The notes: generated by a model not told the origin, from the sequence alone. A stretch of DNA of 64,000 nt from Rhizobium sp. SL42 (GCF_021729845.1 NZ_CP063397.1:3548001-3612000); one strand, 5' to 3'. Shown: positions 9,609 through 17,856, counted from the first letter of the stretch. Numbers and translations are program-made.

Positions 9609-10343
9609 TCAGAGCAACCGGAACCGACAGGCACGTGCAACGGCCTGCATGCGGTTGACTGCCTCAAGCTTGCGCATGGCACTCTTCAGGTAGCTCACCA
9701 CGGTGTGGGTTGAGATGTCGAGAATGATGGCAATCTCGTCGCTGCTCTTGCCCGCGGCCGACCAACGCAGGCATTCGATCTCTCGGGCCGACAGTTTTTC
9801 CCGCGGGCCATAGCGCGGCACGAGTTCGTCTGCGCCGAGGTCCAGCATCTCCATTGCCGCAAACTGCATCTTCGCCAGCTCGGCGCGATCGGGCGGCACC
9901 AGCCGTCCGGAAAACACCAGAACATATTGCGCCAGATGCCGGTCATGCAGGTTGAAGGCAAGGCTGCCAGCCAGTCCATGCTGGTCAAAAAGCGCAAGCA
10001 GCTTTGACCTTTGCTCGTTGGGAGCCTGGCCGACGAACAGGTTCTCGGCAGAGAAGACGGGCATGATGGTCTGCTTGAGGCGCGCCACCAGCAGACTTCC
10101 GGCAAACACCTCGGCCGCCTCATAAGCCTCACGCACCGCCTGCGGCCAGTTCGTCACCACAAGATTGGCGGCAAATTCCGGCCGGTCTCCCTTGGGAAAA
10201 CTCGCCAGCAGGCAGTGACGGAAGCCATGCTCGCGCGCCAGTTCCAGCAACTTGCCGGCCCACTGTCCGGATACGAATGCATCCAAGGGGAATACATCTT
10301 CGTCAGTCTCGTGACGACGAGTCAAATCAGTCGGCCTGAACAT
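9609..10343 (-). CDS. LuxR-family transcriptional regulator (orphan)
   Basis: The start is ATG 10343 with AAGGAGC six bases upstream, giving 244 residues; the longer reading from 10406 lacks a ribosome site. Residues about 20-165 resemble an autoinducer-binding-like domain. The C-terminus (about 175-240) is a GerE/LuxR helix-turn-helix beginning LSAREIECLRWSAAGKSSDE. No luxI-type synthase gene is in the window, so any ligand is unknown. It is divergent from the cell-cycle gene sciP and shares a 402-bp control region holding a large inverted repeat. It is either a quorum-sensing solo or a regulator of another signal. Confidence 0.85.
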   Translation of the reverse strand: MFRPTDLTRRHETDEDVFPLDAFVSGQWAGKLLELAREHGFRHCLLASFPKGDRPEFAANLVVTNWPQAVREAYEAAEVFAGSLLVARLKQTIMPVFSAENLFVGQAPNEQRSKLLALFDQHGLAGSLAFNLHDRHLAQYVLVFSGRLVPPDRAELAKMQFAAMEMLDLGADELVPRYGPREKLSAREIECLRWSAAGKSSDEIAIILDISTHTVVSYLKSAMRKLEAVNRMQAVARACRFRLL

Positions 10344-10745
10344 AAAGCTCCTTTCGACAGGGCATGCACCCGGTCGGGAATTGAAAGCATGTGAACTAGA
10401 ATGCATCCCATGCAGGGACTTGTATCCACTGGGCCTGTTGCCGATCTTGCGGCGACTGAAAAACGACCATCAACCGGGCAGTTTTGCCGCCCGGCTTTGT
10501 CAATTCCAGAGGAACCAGAGATTTCTCGGCGGTAATGCCATGAATGGTTGCGCCCGAGTAGAGGGGCAATTGCATAACTCCTATGCAATTGCCGCAACTT
10601 TACGCAAAGTGAGGGAGAATCAGCGAATCCGGCCCGTTGCGGTCGGCAAAAATTATTATCAAATGCTTACAACGTGCTTAGGCAAATTTTAAAGCCTCGG
10701 CTCTAGGATGCGGGTGTGTGGTCTTGAGTATGTATAGAGAGTCCA
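10344..10745. promoter_or_regulatory. 402-bp divergent control region between the luxR-type gene and sciP
   Basis: No protein gene is seen here. A perfect inverted repeat with 12-bp arms and a 5-base spacer lies at 10565-10576 and 10582-10593 (left arm GGCAATTGCATA). Three GANTC methylation sites occur at 10617-10621, 10625-10629 and 10739-10743. The last is five bases before the sciP start. The palindrome is a candidate operator for the adjacent LuxR-type protein or the base of a structured leader; this is inference. Confidence 0.55.
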
Positions 10746-11021
10746 ATGACCGAAATGATCCGCCCCCGAGTGAAATATGTCATCGGTCCCGATGGCAGCC
10801 CGCTGACGATTGCCGATCTGCCCCCGGCCAATACACGCCGTTGGGTGATCCGTCGTAAGGCCGAGGTTGTCGCCGCTGTTCGCGGTGGCCTGTTGAGCCT
10901 GGAAGAAGCCTGCGAACGTTACACTCTGACAGTCGAGGAATTCCTCTCCTGGCAGTCCTCCATTTCCGACCATGGCCTCCCGGGCCTGCGGACAACCAGA
11001 ATTCAGCAATATCGCCATTAA
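10746..11021 (+). CDS. sciP: SciP family CtrA inhibitor (DUF1153)
   Basis: The 91-residue product matches the short DUF1153/SciP family: RPRVKYVIGPDGSPLTIADL, then TRRWVIRRKAEVVAAVRGG with a helix-turn-helix core about residues 28-70. In Caulobacter SciP binds CtrA and blocks it from recruiting RNA polymerase, so CtrA targets are silenced for part of the cell cycle. It lies about 1.9 kb upstream of ctrA. Three GANTC sites in its upstream region suggest methylation-linked timing. Length and motif agreement make this a strong call. Confidence 0.92.
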   Translation: MTEMIRPRVKYVIGPDGSPLTIADLPPANTRRWVIRRKAEVVAAVRGGLLSLEEACERYTLTVEEFLSWQSSISDHGLPGLRTTRIQQYRH

Positions 11022-11105
11022 GCTATTGGGTGCCGCACCTCAGCGGCGCAAAATCGTTTCAAGACAGACCCCATTGGAAAACCGGCACGGCTCACCCTGC
11101 CGGTT

Positions 11106-11582
11106 TTACCCTTTTTGCGGCATGGCTTCTGACATTGTCTCGCCGGCCGGCAAACGATGGAGGATGGCAGCAAGCACGACCGACCCGGCATAGAACCACA
11201 GTCCTGGCTGGGAAAAAGCCTGCACAAGCCCCGCCGTCTTGGCGGCAAAGATCACTAGCGCCACCAGAAGTACATCCATCATCGACCAGCGCGACAGGAC
11301 AGGAACGAGCGTTGCGATCCATCCGCCCTGCCGACGCTCGGCCGCATTCAGGTGTTCGGCTGCGAGCCCCAGCAGCTTGACCGTCGGAAATACCACGGAG
11401 ACAAGACCGACGATGACCGACAGCAGGCCATCTCCGCCGTGCCACAGCGAACCGATGATCGACAGCAGCGACGGCTCTTCGGAAAGAACATAGAAACTTT
11501 CAAACCGCATCAGCGGCAGGCAGACCCCAAGCGCCAGAAATGCCGGCGCAAGGATCAGCAGCAAGGCCTTCAGCCAGATCAA
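11106..11582 (-). CDS. PqiA-like (paraquat-inducible protein A) membrane protein
   Basis: The best start is a TTG at 11582, eight bases after GGAGG, giving 158 residues. Another TTG two codons upstream is too close to the ribosome site. Four hydrophobic segments are visible at about residues 3-25, 45-65, 90-115 and 120-140. The pattern (LPLMRFESFYVL, then FPTVKLLGL, then WSMMDVLLVALVIF) is that of PqiA domains. These are inner-membrane proteins linked to lipid transport and envelope integrity. Only one PqiA domain is present and there is no pqiB/mce partner nearby. Confidence 0.8.
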   Translation of the reverse strand: MIWLKALLLILAPAFLALGVCLPLMRFESFYVLSEEPSLLSIIGSLWHGGDGLLSVIVGLVSVVFPTVKLLGLAAEHLNAAERRQGGWIATLVPVLSRWSMMDVLLVALVIFAAKTAGLVQAFSQPGLWFYAGSVVLAAILHRLPAGETMSEAMPQKG

Positions 11583-11690
11583 AAACAAAACCTCCGCCAG
11601 GTGTGAACGCTGCGTGTGCCAGACCGGGAATTGTCCCTTGGCACAAGCCGATGGTATTGAGGAACCTTGAACGGGGCAATGGAGGCATTG

Positions 11691-11978
11691 ATGAACATAA
11701 CGTTTGAGCAGACCGGTTCGGGCGGACGCTATCTCGGCAAGGCGGACGGCGTCGCCGACCCCGCGATCATGACATTTTCGCGCGCCTCACCGACCTTGAT
11801 CATCGTCGATCACACGGAGGTCCCCGATGCGATGCGCGGCACCGGTGCCGGTCAGGCTCTTGCACTTTATGCTGTGGAGGAGGCGCGCAAGGGCGGCTGG
11901 AAAATCATTCCGCTCTGCCCCTTTTTCCATGCCCAGATGGATCGCCATCCCGAATGGCGTGATGTGCTCAACGGATAA
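11691..11978 (+). CDS. Small GNAT-type N-acetyltransferase (YjdJ/COG2388-like)
   Basis: The 95-residue product starts at ATG 11691, five bases after GGAGG; upstream in-frame ATGs lack this site. The core LIIVDHTEVPDAMRGTGAGQALA contains the RGTGAG acetyl-CoA loop. The ending IPLCPFFHAQMDRHPEW is typical of the short COG2388 acyltransferases. Substrate is unknown. It stands alone between the pqiA-like and fliJ genes, both on the other strand. Confidence 0.85.
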   Translation: MNITFEQTGSGGRYLGKADGVADPAIMTFSRASPTLIIVDHTEVPDAMRGTGAGQALALYAVEEARKGGWKIIPLCPFFHAQMDRHPEWRDVLNG

Positions 11979-12098
11979 GCCGCCGGCCCTGCCCCGATCG
12001 CCTCATGCGCTTGGGGGCTTCAGGCTCAAGTCAATGAGCAAAGGTGGCGGACGCAGTGGAAACTGCGACCGCCTATTTGAACAAAGCAGACACGATGT

Positions 12099-12449
12099 TC
12101 AGGCTCTAACCCGCATCTGGCTGTCCCGCTCTTCAAGAGCCGAAGCCTTAGCATATTCCGCCTCGGCTTCTTCCAACGCCAAATCCGCCGCTTCCTGCTG
12201 GACCTTCAGTTCCCGGATAGAGACCTGAAGATTGTCCGCGCGCTGGCGAGCCGCTTTGGCAAAGGTGGGATAGGCAAAATGGTTAGGGTCGGTAATGCCG
12301 GACTTTTTCTCCTCGATGCCGATCTGAGCCTCAAGCTCTTTCGCCATCCTTTCGAACTCCGCCATCATAGACTGCAACTGCTGCAATTGCCGACGCTTTT
12401 CGGTAACCTGAAAACCTTTCAGGCGTACCAGGCTCTCACGCGACTTCAT
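12099..12449 (-). CDS. fliJ: FliJ-like flagellar export chaperone/coiled-coil protein
   Basis: The 116-residue product starts at ATG 12449 with GGGAGT seven bases upstream. It is almost wholly alpha-helical with long coiled coils: an N-terminal SLVRLKGFQVTEKRRQLQQL and a C-terminal Glu/Ala-rich helix. FliJ is an export-apparatus subunit that contacts the FliI ATPase stalk. In rhizobia the gene next to ctrA is commonly annotated fliJ, which supports this reading. Sequence identity in coiled coils is weak evidence, so the name rests partly on context. Confidence 0.7.
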   Translation of the reverse strand: MKSRESLVRLKGFQVTEKRRQLQQLQSMMAEFERMAKELEAQIGIEEKKSGITDPNHFAYPTFAKAARQRADNLQVSIRELKVQQEAADLALEEAEAEYAKASALEERDSQMRVRA

Positions 12450-12888
12450 ACGCAATACTCCCGTGATGCGAGACCCCCCGCCACACTTGCTTACTCAACA
12501 CACCCGCATGCAAACGATTCGTCCAAAAAAAGTCCGCGACGTTAACAAAAAGCTACCGCTGGTAACCTTTCGTTTACGGGCATCGTTAATGATAAGCCCG
12601 ATCACTTAAGGGTCAGTAAATGCCAGGGCCTCAAAACGGCTGATGACAATGATGAGTCAAATGAATCGGTTACGGGAATTTCCTGTTGCTCTGATTCAAG
12701 TGTGGCGATGACCGAAACACATGAAAAATCAGGAGACTGCTTTCTTTGCTTAATAAATTCGTTACACCTTGCCAGAGGGAATCAGAATTTGTTAACCATT
12801 TGGTGGCAGCCTTCAAATCAGGCAACGACTGGATCCGTATCGCGTAGGGGGCCAACTCGACCTTTCGGCGGCGGTAAAGGGGATAAAT
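12450..12888 (+). promoter_or_regulatory. ctrA upstream control region with five GANTC sites and a TTAACCAT motif
   Basis: This 439-bp non-coding stretch precedes ctrA. GANTC sites lie at 12516-12520, 12654-12658, 12663-12667, 12693-12697 and 12779-12783, three of them within 44 bases. A TTAACCAT motif, a reported alternative CtrA-binding sequence, lies at 12792-12799, about 90 bases before the start codon. This fits the known pattern in which ctrA transcription depends on CcrM methylation state and on CtrA itself. Transcription starts cannot be placed from sequence alone. Confidence 0.65.
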
Positions 12889-13590
12889 ATGCGGGTTCTA
12901 CTCATTGAAGACGACAGCGCTACGGCTCAGAGCATCGAATTGATGCTGAAGTCCGAGAGCTTCAACGTCTATACCACTGACCTGGGCGAAGAAGGCGTCG
13001 ACCTGGGCAAACTCTACGACTACGACATCATTCTGCTCGACCTCAATCTCCCCGACATGTCCGGCTACGAAGTGCTTCGCACTCTGCGCCTGTCGAAGGT
13101 TAAGACACCTATCCTGATCCTGTCCGGTATGGCAGGCATCGAAGACAAGGTGCGCGGTCTCGGCTTTGGCGCTGACGATTACATGACGAAGCCGTTCCAC
13201 AAGGACGAACTCGTTGCCCGTATTCATGCCATTGTCCGCCGCTCGAAGGGCCATGCCCAGTCGATCATCATCACCGGTGAACTGATCGTCAACCTCGACG
13301 CCAAGACCGTTGAAGTTGGTGGCCAGCGCGTTCACCTGACCGGCAAAGAATACCAGATGCTCGAACTGCTCTCGCTGCGCAAGGGCACGACTCTGACCAA
13401 GGAAATGTTCCTGAACCACCTTTATGGCGGCATGGACGAGCCGGAACTGAAGATCATCGACGTCTTCATCTGCAAGCTGCGCAAGAAGCTCGCCAATGCG
13501 GCCGGCGGTGCCAACTATATCGAAACGGTCTGGGGCCGCGGCTACGTGCTGCGCGAGCCGGACGGTGCCGAATACTCAGAAACGGCCTGA
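12889..13590 (+). CDS. ctrA: Cell-cycle master response regulator CtrA
   Basis: The 233-residue product has an N-terminal receiver with the acidic pocket E7-D8-D9, phosphoacceptor D51 ([11 protein letters not shown]) and the lysine in [10 protein letters not shown]. An OmpR-type winged helix fills the C-terminal half; its [17 protein letters not shown] and [15 protein letters not shown] segments are essentially the CtrA signature. CtrA is phosphorylated through ChpT and controls replication, division, motility and envelope genes. chpT, sciP and two putative CtrA targets (the DUF1134 gene and the omp gene) are in this window. A strong terminator follows. This is one of the safest calls here. 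Confidence 0.98.
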   Translation: MRVLLIEDDSATAQSIELMLKSESFNVYTTDLGEEGVDLGKLYDYDIILLDLNLPDMSGYEVLRTLRLSKVKTPILILSGMAGIEDKVRGLGFGADDYMTKPFHKDELVARIHAIVRRSKGHAQSIIITGELIVNLDAKTVEVGGQRVHLTGKEYQMLELLSLRKGTTLTKEMFLNHLYGGMDEPELKIIDVFICKLRKKLANAAGGANYIETVWGRGYVLREPDGAEYSETA

Positions 13591-13611
13591 TTTCGATCAA
13601 GGTCCAGACAC

Positions 13612-13644
13612 AAGGCCCGCGTTCAACGACGCGGGCCTTTTTTT
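13612..13644 (+). terminator. Rho-independent terminator of ctrA
   Basis: An 11-bp GC-rich stem (13612-13622 with 13629-13639) and 6-base loop is followed by a T run, 20 bp after the ctrA stop codon. Confidence 0.92.
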
Positions 13645-13705
13645 GTGTCCTGAAACAGGTCGATGTTGGGGCGTACGAGAACAGGCGCTGGCGAATTCAT
13701 CCATG

Positions 13706-13735
13706 CAAAAAGGGCGGTGCCAGCGGCCCGCCCTT
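13706..13735 (-). terminator. Terminator of the receiver-protein gene
   Basis: AAGGGCGG at 13710-13717 pairs with CCGCCCTT at 13728-13735. On the minus strand the stem is followed by TTTTTG, 28 bp past the stop of the receiver gene. It forms a convergent pair with the ctrA terminator. Confidence 0.7.
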
Positions 13736-13763
13736 CTCCTTCAAATCACAGGGATCCGCGCCT

Positions 13764-14126
13764 TCAGGCCGCGATCGCCTTGCCGCCGAAGGTTTCCGTC
13801 AGGATCTTGCGGTCGAACGGCTTCAGCAGGAACTCATTGGCGCCTGCGCGCTTGCCGGCCATCATCGTCTTCAGGTCTGCCTCGACGACGCAGTAGTAGA
13901 TCTTGACGCCCTTGCCATCCGGCAAGGCGCGCAGATTGGTGATCAGGTCGAGGGCATCGTCCATGCCTGCGTCAACGATGATGATATGCGGCAGTTCGCG
14001 CTCGCAACGAACCAGCGCCTCGCGACCAGAGCCGGCCTCGGATATCTCGAAACCGAGTTCAGACAGGATCTTCTTGCCGACCTTGCGTACAATGTCGGAG
14101 CCATCTGCGATCAACAAACGCTGCAT
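13764..14126 (-). CDS. Single-domain response regulator next to chpT
   Basis: From ATG 14126 the product is 120 residues, a lone receiver domain. The phosphoacceptor is D52 (IIIVDAGMDD) and the conserved lysine is in FLLKPFD. Two usual receiver residues deviate. The acidic pocket is D8-G9 rather than D-D/E, and the Thr/Ser switch position in IYYCVVEA is not Thr or Ser. It is not CpdR by sequence as I recall that protein. It lies 115 bp downstream of chpT on the same strand and may act in the same phosphorelay; that role is inferred. Its own terminator follows. Confidence 0.8.
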   Translation of the reverse strand: MQRLLIADGSDIVRKVGKKILSELGFEISEAGSGREALVRCERELPHIIIVDAGMDDALDLITNLRALPDGKGVKIYYCVVEADLKTMMAGKRAGANEFLLKPFDRKILTETFGGKAIAA

Positions 14127-14241
14127 GGTAAACTCCTCTGTCTCCGCCAGGAGACAACGATTAATCCCGATAAGCCTATCCGAGTTCAACTAAGGAAATG
14201 TTACCGCTTGGAATACAACTTCGTCTCGAAACGAGACGGTG

Positions 14242-14883
14242 TCAGATCACTTCGGCGGTAAAGGCAATCTCGCCTTCGCTGGGGATGAATTTCAGCTCCA
14301 TGCCGCATTCGTCCGCCAGCAGAATGGTGTAGTAAGGCTGGATCGTATGGGCATCGACTGCCTCTTCCAGCGCGCCGTTCAGAAGTTCGGCGAATTTCGG
14401 CGGAACGCGCAACATGCGGCCCTTGGCGACGATCTTGAACTTTGCGTCCGTTTCCGGGTTCTCCAGCGAGACGTCGAGCGAGCCGCCGCGCGGAATGGCG
14501 CCATAGGCGACCAGGAACAGGTTCATCAGAAGCTTGACGCGGTTCTTCGCGATGATCGCGCGCGGACCGCTCCAGGTCACTTCGGTCTTCTTTTCGGCCA
14601 GCGCAAAATCCTTGGCGGCTTTTTCGGCTTCGCCGGTATCGATCGAGGCGCCGACGGAACCGGAGGCGCCAAAGGCAAGCCGGGCAAACTTCAACCGGAC
14701 CGAGGCATTCAGCGCGCTGGTGCGGATCAGGTCCATCGCATCGGCATCCGCACCGCCCTCGTCGAGCAGTTCCAGACCGTTGTTGATCGCACCGACCGGC
14801 GAAATGACATCATGGCAGACACGGCTGCACAGCAGCGCCGCGAGATCGGGGCCTGCGAGGGTAAGGTTGATATTTTTCGCCAT
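14242..14883 (-). CDS. chpT: Histidine phosphotransferase ChpT
   Basis: Starting at ATG 14883 (after GGAGAGACCG) gives 213 residues. The segment LLCSRVCHDVISPVGAINNG holds the phosphorylated histidine, H24, in a DHp-like helix. The C-terminal part is a degenerate ATPase-like fold without ATP-binding boxes, as in ChpT. ChpT relays phosphate from the hybrid kinase CckA to CtrA and CpdR. It lies 0.65 kb past ctrA, convergent to it, with a receiver gene between them. cckA is not in the window. Confidence 0.95.
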   Translation of the reverse strand: MAKNINLTLAGPDLAALLCSRVCHDVISPVGAINNGLELLDEGGADADAMDLIRTSALNASVRLKFARLAFGASGSVGASIDTGEAEKAAKDFALAEKKTEVTWSGPRAIIAKNRVKLLMNLFLVAYGAIPRGGSLDVSLENPETDAKFKIVAKGRMLRVPPKFAELLNGALEEAVDAHTIQPYYTILLADECGMELKFIPSEGEIAFTAEVI

Positions 14884-14960
14884 CGGTCTCTCCAGAAGAT
14901 TTAAACCGACGATACAGAGCGCGCTCGAGTCTGGCACGGGCTACGAACCGGTCGGATACC

Positions 14961-15002
14961 ATATGGTCATAATGACACCATATTTGGTAAACCGATTATT
15001 AA
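14961..15002 (+). promoter_or_regulatory. Inverted repeat and CtrA-like box upstream of the DUF1134 gene
   Basis: A near-perfect inverted repeat (ATATGGTCAT then ATGACACCATAT, two extra bases) lies at 14961-14982. It is followed by TAAA-N7-TTAA at 14988-15002, a 7-of-8 match to the CtrA box TTAA-N7-TTAA, 73 bases before the start codon. In Brucella the DUF1134 gene eipA is reported to be directly activated by CtrA, which agrees with the site. Confidence 0.55.
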
Positions 15003-15074
15003 GACGATCCTCGGTAAGTTCGATTACCCCCATCGGAGAGGCCGAATCCATCGGCTTCGCATCTAGGAGGCCCC

Positions 15075-15662
15075 ATGCGTCTTTTGCCAACCCGTCATCT
15101 TTCGGCCGCGCGTCTCTTGATCGCCGCCGCCATGGCCATCGCGGGCTTTGTCACGACCATGCGTCCAGCCGAAGCCGCAGGCGAATACTCAATCCAGGAA
15201 GTGGTCGATGCCGGCCACGGCTTCTTCGGTGAAACCAGCGGCGCTCTTGCCAAGGTCATCGAGCAGGCATTTGAAACCCATGGCCTGCCCAATGGCTACA
15301 TCCTCGGCCAGGAGGGCTCGGGTGCACTGATCGCCGGTCTGACCTACGGCGAAGGCATGCTCTACACCAAGAATGTCGGCCAGCATGAAGTCTTCTGGCA
15401 AGGCCCCTCGCTCGGCATCGACTATGGCGGCAACGGCACACGCACAATGATGCTCGTCTACGACCTGCCGGCAGTCGATACGCTCTACGCCCGCTACGGC
15501 GGCGTCAGCGGGTCGGCCTACGTTGTCGCCGGCGTCGGCATGACCGTTCTGAAAAGCCGCGACGTCGTTCTTGTCCCGATCCGCACAGGCATCGGCGCCC
15601 GTCTGGGCATCAATGTCGGGTATCTTAAGCTGACCCGTGCCCCGACCTGGAACCCTTTCTGA
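15075..15662 (+). CDS. eipA: DUF1134 periplasmic protein, EipA-like
   Basis: The 195-residue product starts at ATG 15075 after CTAGGAGG. It has a signal peptide (positive start, hydrophobic residues about 12-28, AEA-A cleavage near residue 35). The mature domain carries the DUF1134 pattern: GHGFFGETSGALAKVIEQAF, then YGEGMLYTKN and PSLGIDYGGNGTRTMMLVY. In Brucella abortus EipA is a periplasmic protein needed for envelope stress resistance and is under CtrA control. The neighbourhood of ctrA and chpT and the CtrA-like box upstream fit that picture. The family is clear; transfer of function is inference. Confidence 0.85.
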   Translation: MRLLPTRHLSAARLLIAAAMAIAGFVTTMRPAEAAGEYSIQEVVDAGHGFFGETSGALAKVIEQAFETHGLPNGYILGQEGSGALIAGLTYGEGMLYTKNVGQHEVFWQGPSLGIDYGGNGTRTMMLVYDLPAVDTLYARYGGVSGSAYVVAGVGMTVLKSRDVVLVPIRTGIGARLGINVGYLKLTRAPTWNPF

Positions 15663-15823
15663 CCTCGGGCATTTCCACACTCAGCTTCGCACAAGCTCTC
15701 TTTGATGTCGTTAGCCATAACGACGCAAACAGATCCTGATGCGAGCCACCGAGGCTTGTCGAGGGCTATGGGCCGTGGTTAAATATCTTCTAACATATGC
15801 CTGAACGCTGAAATGGCGCGACC

Positions 15824-17005
15824 GTGATTGAATATGCCCTGCTTTTCGGATTGGGATTTATGGCCGCAGCGCTCCTGGTGATGCTGCTTGCGCCCGCAAT
15901 CCATCAACGCGTCGTTCTCTACACGGAGAACAGGCTGAAAGCGACCATGCCGCTCAGCCCGCAGGAGATCCGCGCGCAGAAAGACATGGTTCGCGCGCTT
16001 TACGCCGCCGAAAATGCCCGCACCATGCATGAACTCACCCGCGAGCGGGAAAAGTCGCTGGCGCTGACCTTGTCCAACGAGTCGCTGGCAAGCGAGGCCA
16101 GCCGTCTGGTGGCCGACAATCAGGAACACAAGGGCCAGATCAACGAGATGAGCACGGAGGCAGCCGACCTGCGCTCAAAGCTGCGCCGCTCGGAAGTGGA
16201 CGCCTCGACAGTCAGGGAGACCCTGAAACGTGCCGAAATCGCTAGCGCCGCCAAGGACCTCGAGCTTGAGGATCTGACACGCCGTATCGGCCGCATTCTG
16301 TCCGAAGTCGATAGCATGCGCATCGAGGCCATCAGCCGCGATACCGAGATCGATGTGCTGAAGACCCGCGTACAATCGATGCGCGACGAGCGCGAAGAAC
16401 TGCGTCGCGAAAACAAGTTGCTGGTGAAGCGGGCACGGGATGCGGAAATCCGTCTCACCCAGGAGGAGCACAAGGCGCTCCGGCTCGACGATCACCTGTC
16501 TCGCAAAATGGCCGACCGCGCCGACCTGGAAACGTCGCTGGAACGCCGCACCCGCGAGGCTGCCGAATTCAGGGCCAAGCTGAAGACCGCAAACGCGCAG
16601 CTTCGAACCGCATTTCGTGCCTTGAAGCAGGCCGACCTTCCAGTGCCCGACCTCAAGGATCTCGACATGGTCGAAGACGACACCGTGCCCGCGCTTGCCC
16701 CTCTTGACCCCGAGCGTCTCGCAGAAGACATCCGCGCCCGCCAGGCCGCCCTGACTGACCGGCTGCTGCGCGCCAAGGCGACAACCGAAGACAATGCCTT
16801 GCGCGATGAATTGGGCGACATTGCCGCAAAGATGATCGTTCTCACCGCGGCAAGCGAAGGAGCCGCGTCGCCGATTCCCGATCTGCTGGCTCAGGCGCAA
16901 AAGCCCGGCATGCAGAAAAGCCTGGTCGACCGGGTGATCGCCATGGATCCCAAGCTTGCCCGTACGCAGACAACCCAGGCAAGTCAGCCTTCTCCGGCAG
17001 AATGA
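15824..17005 (+). CDS. Membrane-anchored coiled-coil protein of unknown function
   Basis: The GTG start at 15824 gives 393 residues. A single N-terminal transmembrane helix (about residues 4-26) is followed by a positively charged segment. Then comes a long coiled coil (about 60-270), rich in Glu, Arg, Leu and Ala heptads, and a less ordered acidic tail. The topology suggests a cytoplasmic coiled coil tethered to the inner membrane. I do not recognise a named family; similar proteins are conserved hypotheticals in rhizobia. No strong ribosome site is seen. It is convergent with the trmH gene. Confidence 0.75.
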   Translation: MIEYALLFGLGFMAAALLVMLLAPAIHQRVVLYTENRLKATMPLSPQEIRAQKDMVRALYAAENARTMHELTREREKSLALTLSNESLASEASRLVADNQEHKGQINEMSTEAADLRSKLRRSEVDASTVRETLKRAEIASAAKDLELEDLTRRIGRILSEVDSMRIEAISRDTEIDVLKTRVQSMRDEREELRRENKLLVKRARDAEIRLTQEEHKALRLDDHLSRKMADRADLETSLERRTREAAEFRAKLKTANAQLRTAFRALKQADLPVPDLKDLDMVEDDTVPALAPLDPERLAEDIRARQAALTDRLLRAKATTEDNALRDELGDIAAKMIVLTAASEGAASPIPDLLAQAQKPGMQKSLVDRVIAMDPKLARTQTTQASQPSPAE

Positions 17006-17016
17006 ACTTCAGAAAT

Positions 17017-17850
17017 TCAGCCAAGCCTGCCCATCGCCCGGGCCAGATGGTAGAGTGCGATTCCGCTGGCAGTACCGACATTCAGGCTGTCGAGGCCAGC
17101 TGCCTGGGCAATGCGGGCTGACTGAAATCGCGCAAGGATCGACGCCGGCAAGCCGTCGCCTTCTGTTCCCATCACCAGCGCCACGCGTTGCCCCGACCTG
17201 ATCTCGCCAATCTCGACTGCGCCCGACGGCGACAAGGCCCAGATCTCGAATCCGGCGTCAGCAAGCGTGCCAAGCATCGCCTCCGCCGCACCCTGCCGGC
17301 TATACGGTGTGGTCAGCACGGAGCCGACCGATACCCGCAGTGCCTTGCGGTAGAGCGGATCGCAGCATGTCTCGTCCAATAGAACGGCATCGGCGGTGAA
17401 ACCGGCAGCGTTGCGAAACAGCGAGCCGATATTGTCGTGATTGGAGATGCCACAACCGACCAGCACCAGCGCACGGTCCGGCAGCATCGCCACGTGTGCC
17501 GCAAGCGCCGGCGGCTCATGTCGGCACCCGACCGCCAGAACGCCGCGATGCAGGTGGAAGCCGGCAATGGCGTCGAGGACGCTTCCTTCGGCGACATACA
17601 CGGGAACGTCGGCGGAGAACTGGGCCAGCAAGCCGGAAACGCCCTCCACCCGGTTTTTCAGCAGCAGGATCTTTTCCGCCCGCACCCCGCGATCCGCGAG
17701 ATGCGCCTTTGCCAGCATCGACAGCACGACCGTACCTTCGGCGATGAACCGGCCCTGACGGCCGGTCAGATCACGCTCCCTGATCGACGAAAATTCGGCA
17801 ATCCTCGGATCGGCCGGATCGGTGATCTCGATCAGCTGCGGTCCAGGCAT
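17017..17850 (-). CDS. TrmH/SpoU-family RNA 2'-O-methyltransferase
   Basis: The 277-residue product has the SPOUT motifs of TrmH enzymes: ALVLVGCGISNHDNIGSLFRNA (motif 1, with the N..N..GS pattern), RVALVMGTEGDGLP (motif 2) and LDSLNVGTASGIALYHLAR (motif 3, knot). An N-terminal substrate-binding domain (about 1-110) precedes the knot. These enzymes use S-adenosylmethionine to methylate ribose 2'-OH in tRNA or rRNA. The target nucleotide cannot be read from sequence. It follows the small membrane-protein gene by 6 bp, so the two are probably cotranscribed. Confidence 0.9.
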   Translation of the reverse strand: MPGPQLIEITDPADPRIAEFSSIRERDLTGRQGRFIAEGTVVLSMLAKAHLADRGVRAEKILLLKNRVEGVSGLLAQFSADVPVYVAEGSVLDAIAGFHLHRGVLAVGCRHEPPALAAHVAMLPDRALVLVGCGISNHDNIGSLFRNAAGFTADAVLLDETCCDPLYRKALRVSVGSVLTTPYSRQGAAEAMLGTLADAGFEIWALSPSGAVEIGEIRSGQRVALVMGTEGDGLPASILARFQSARIAQAAGLDSLNVGTASGIALYHLARAMGRLG

Positions 17851-17856
17851 CAGGGC

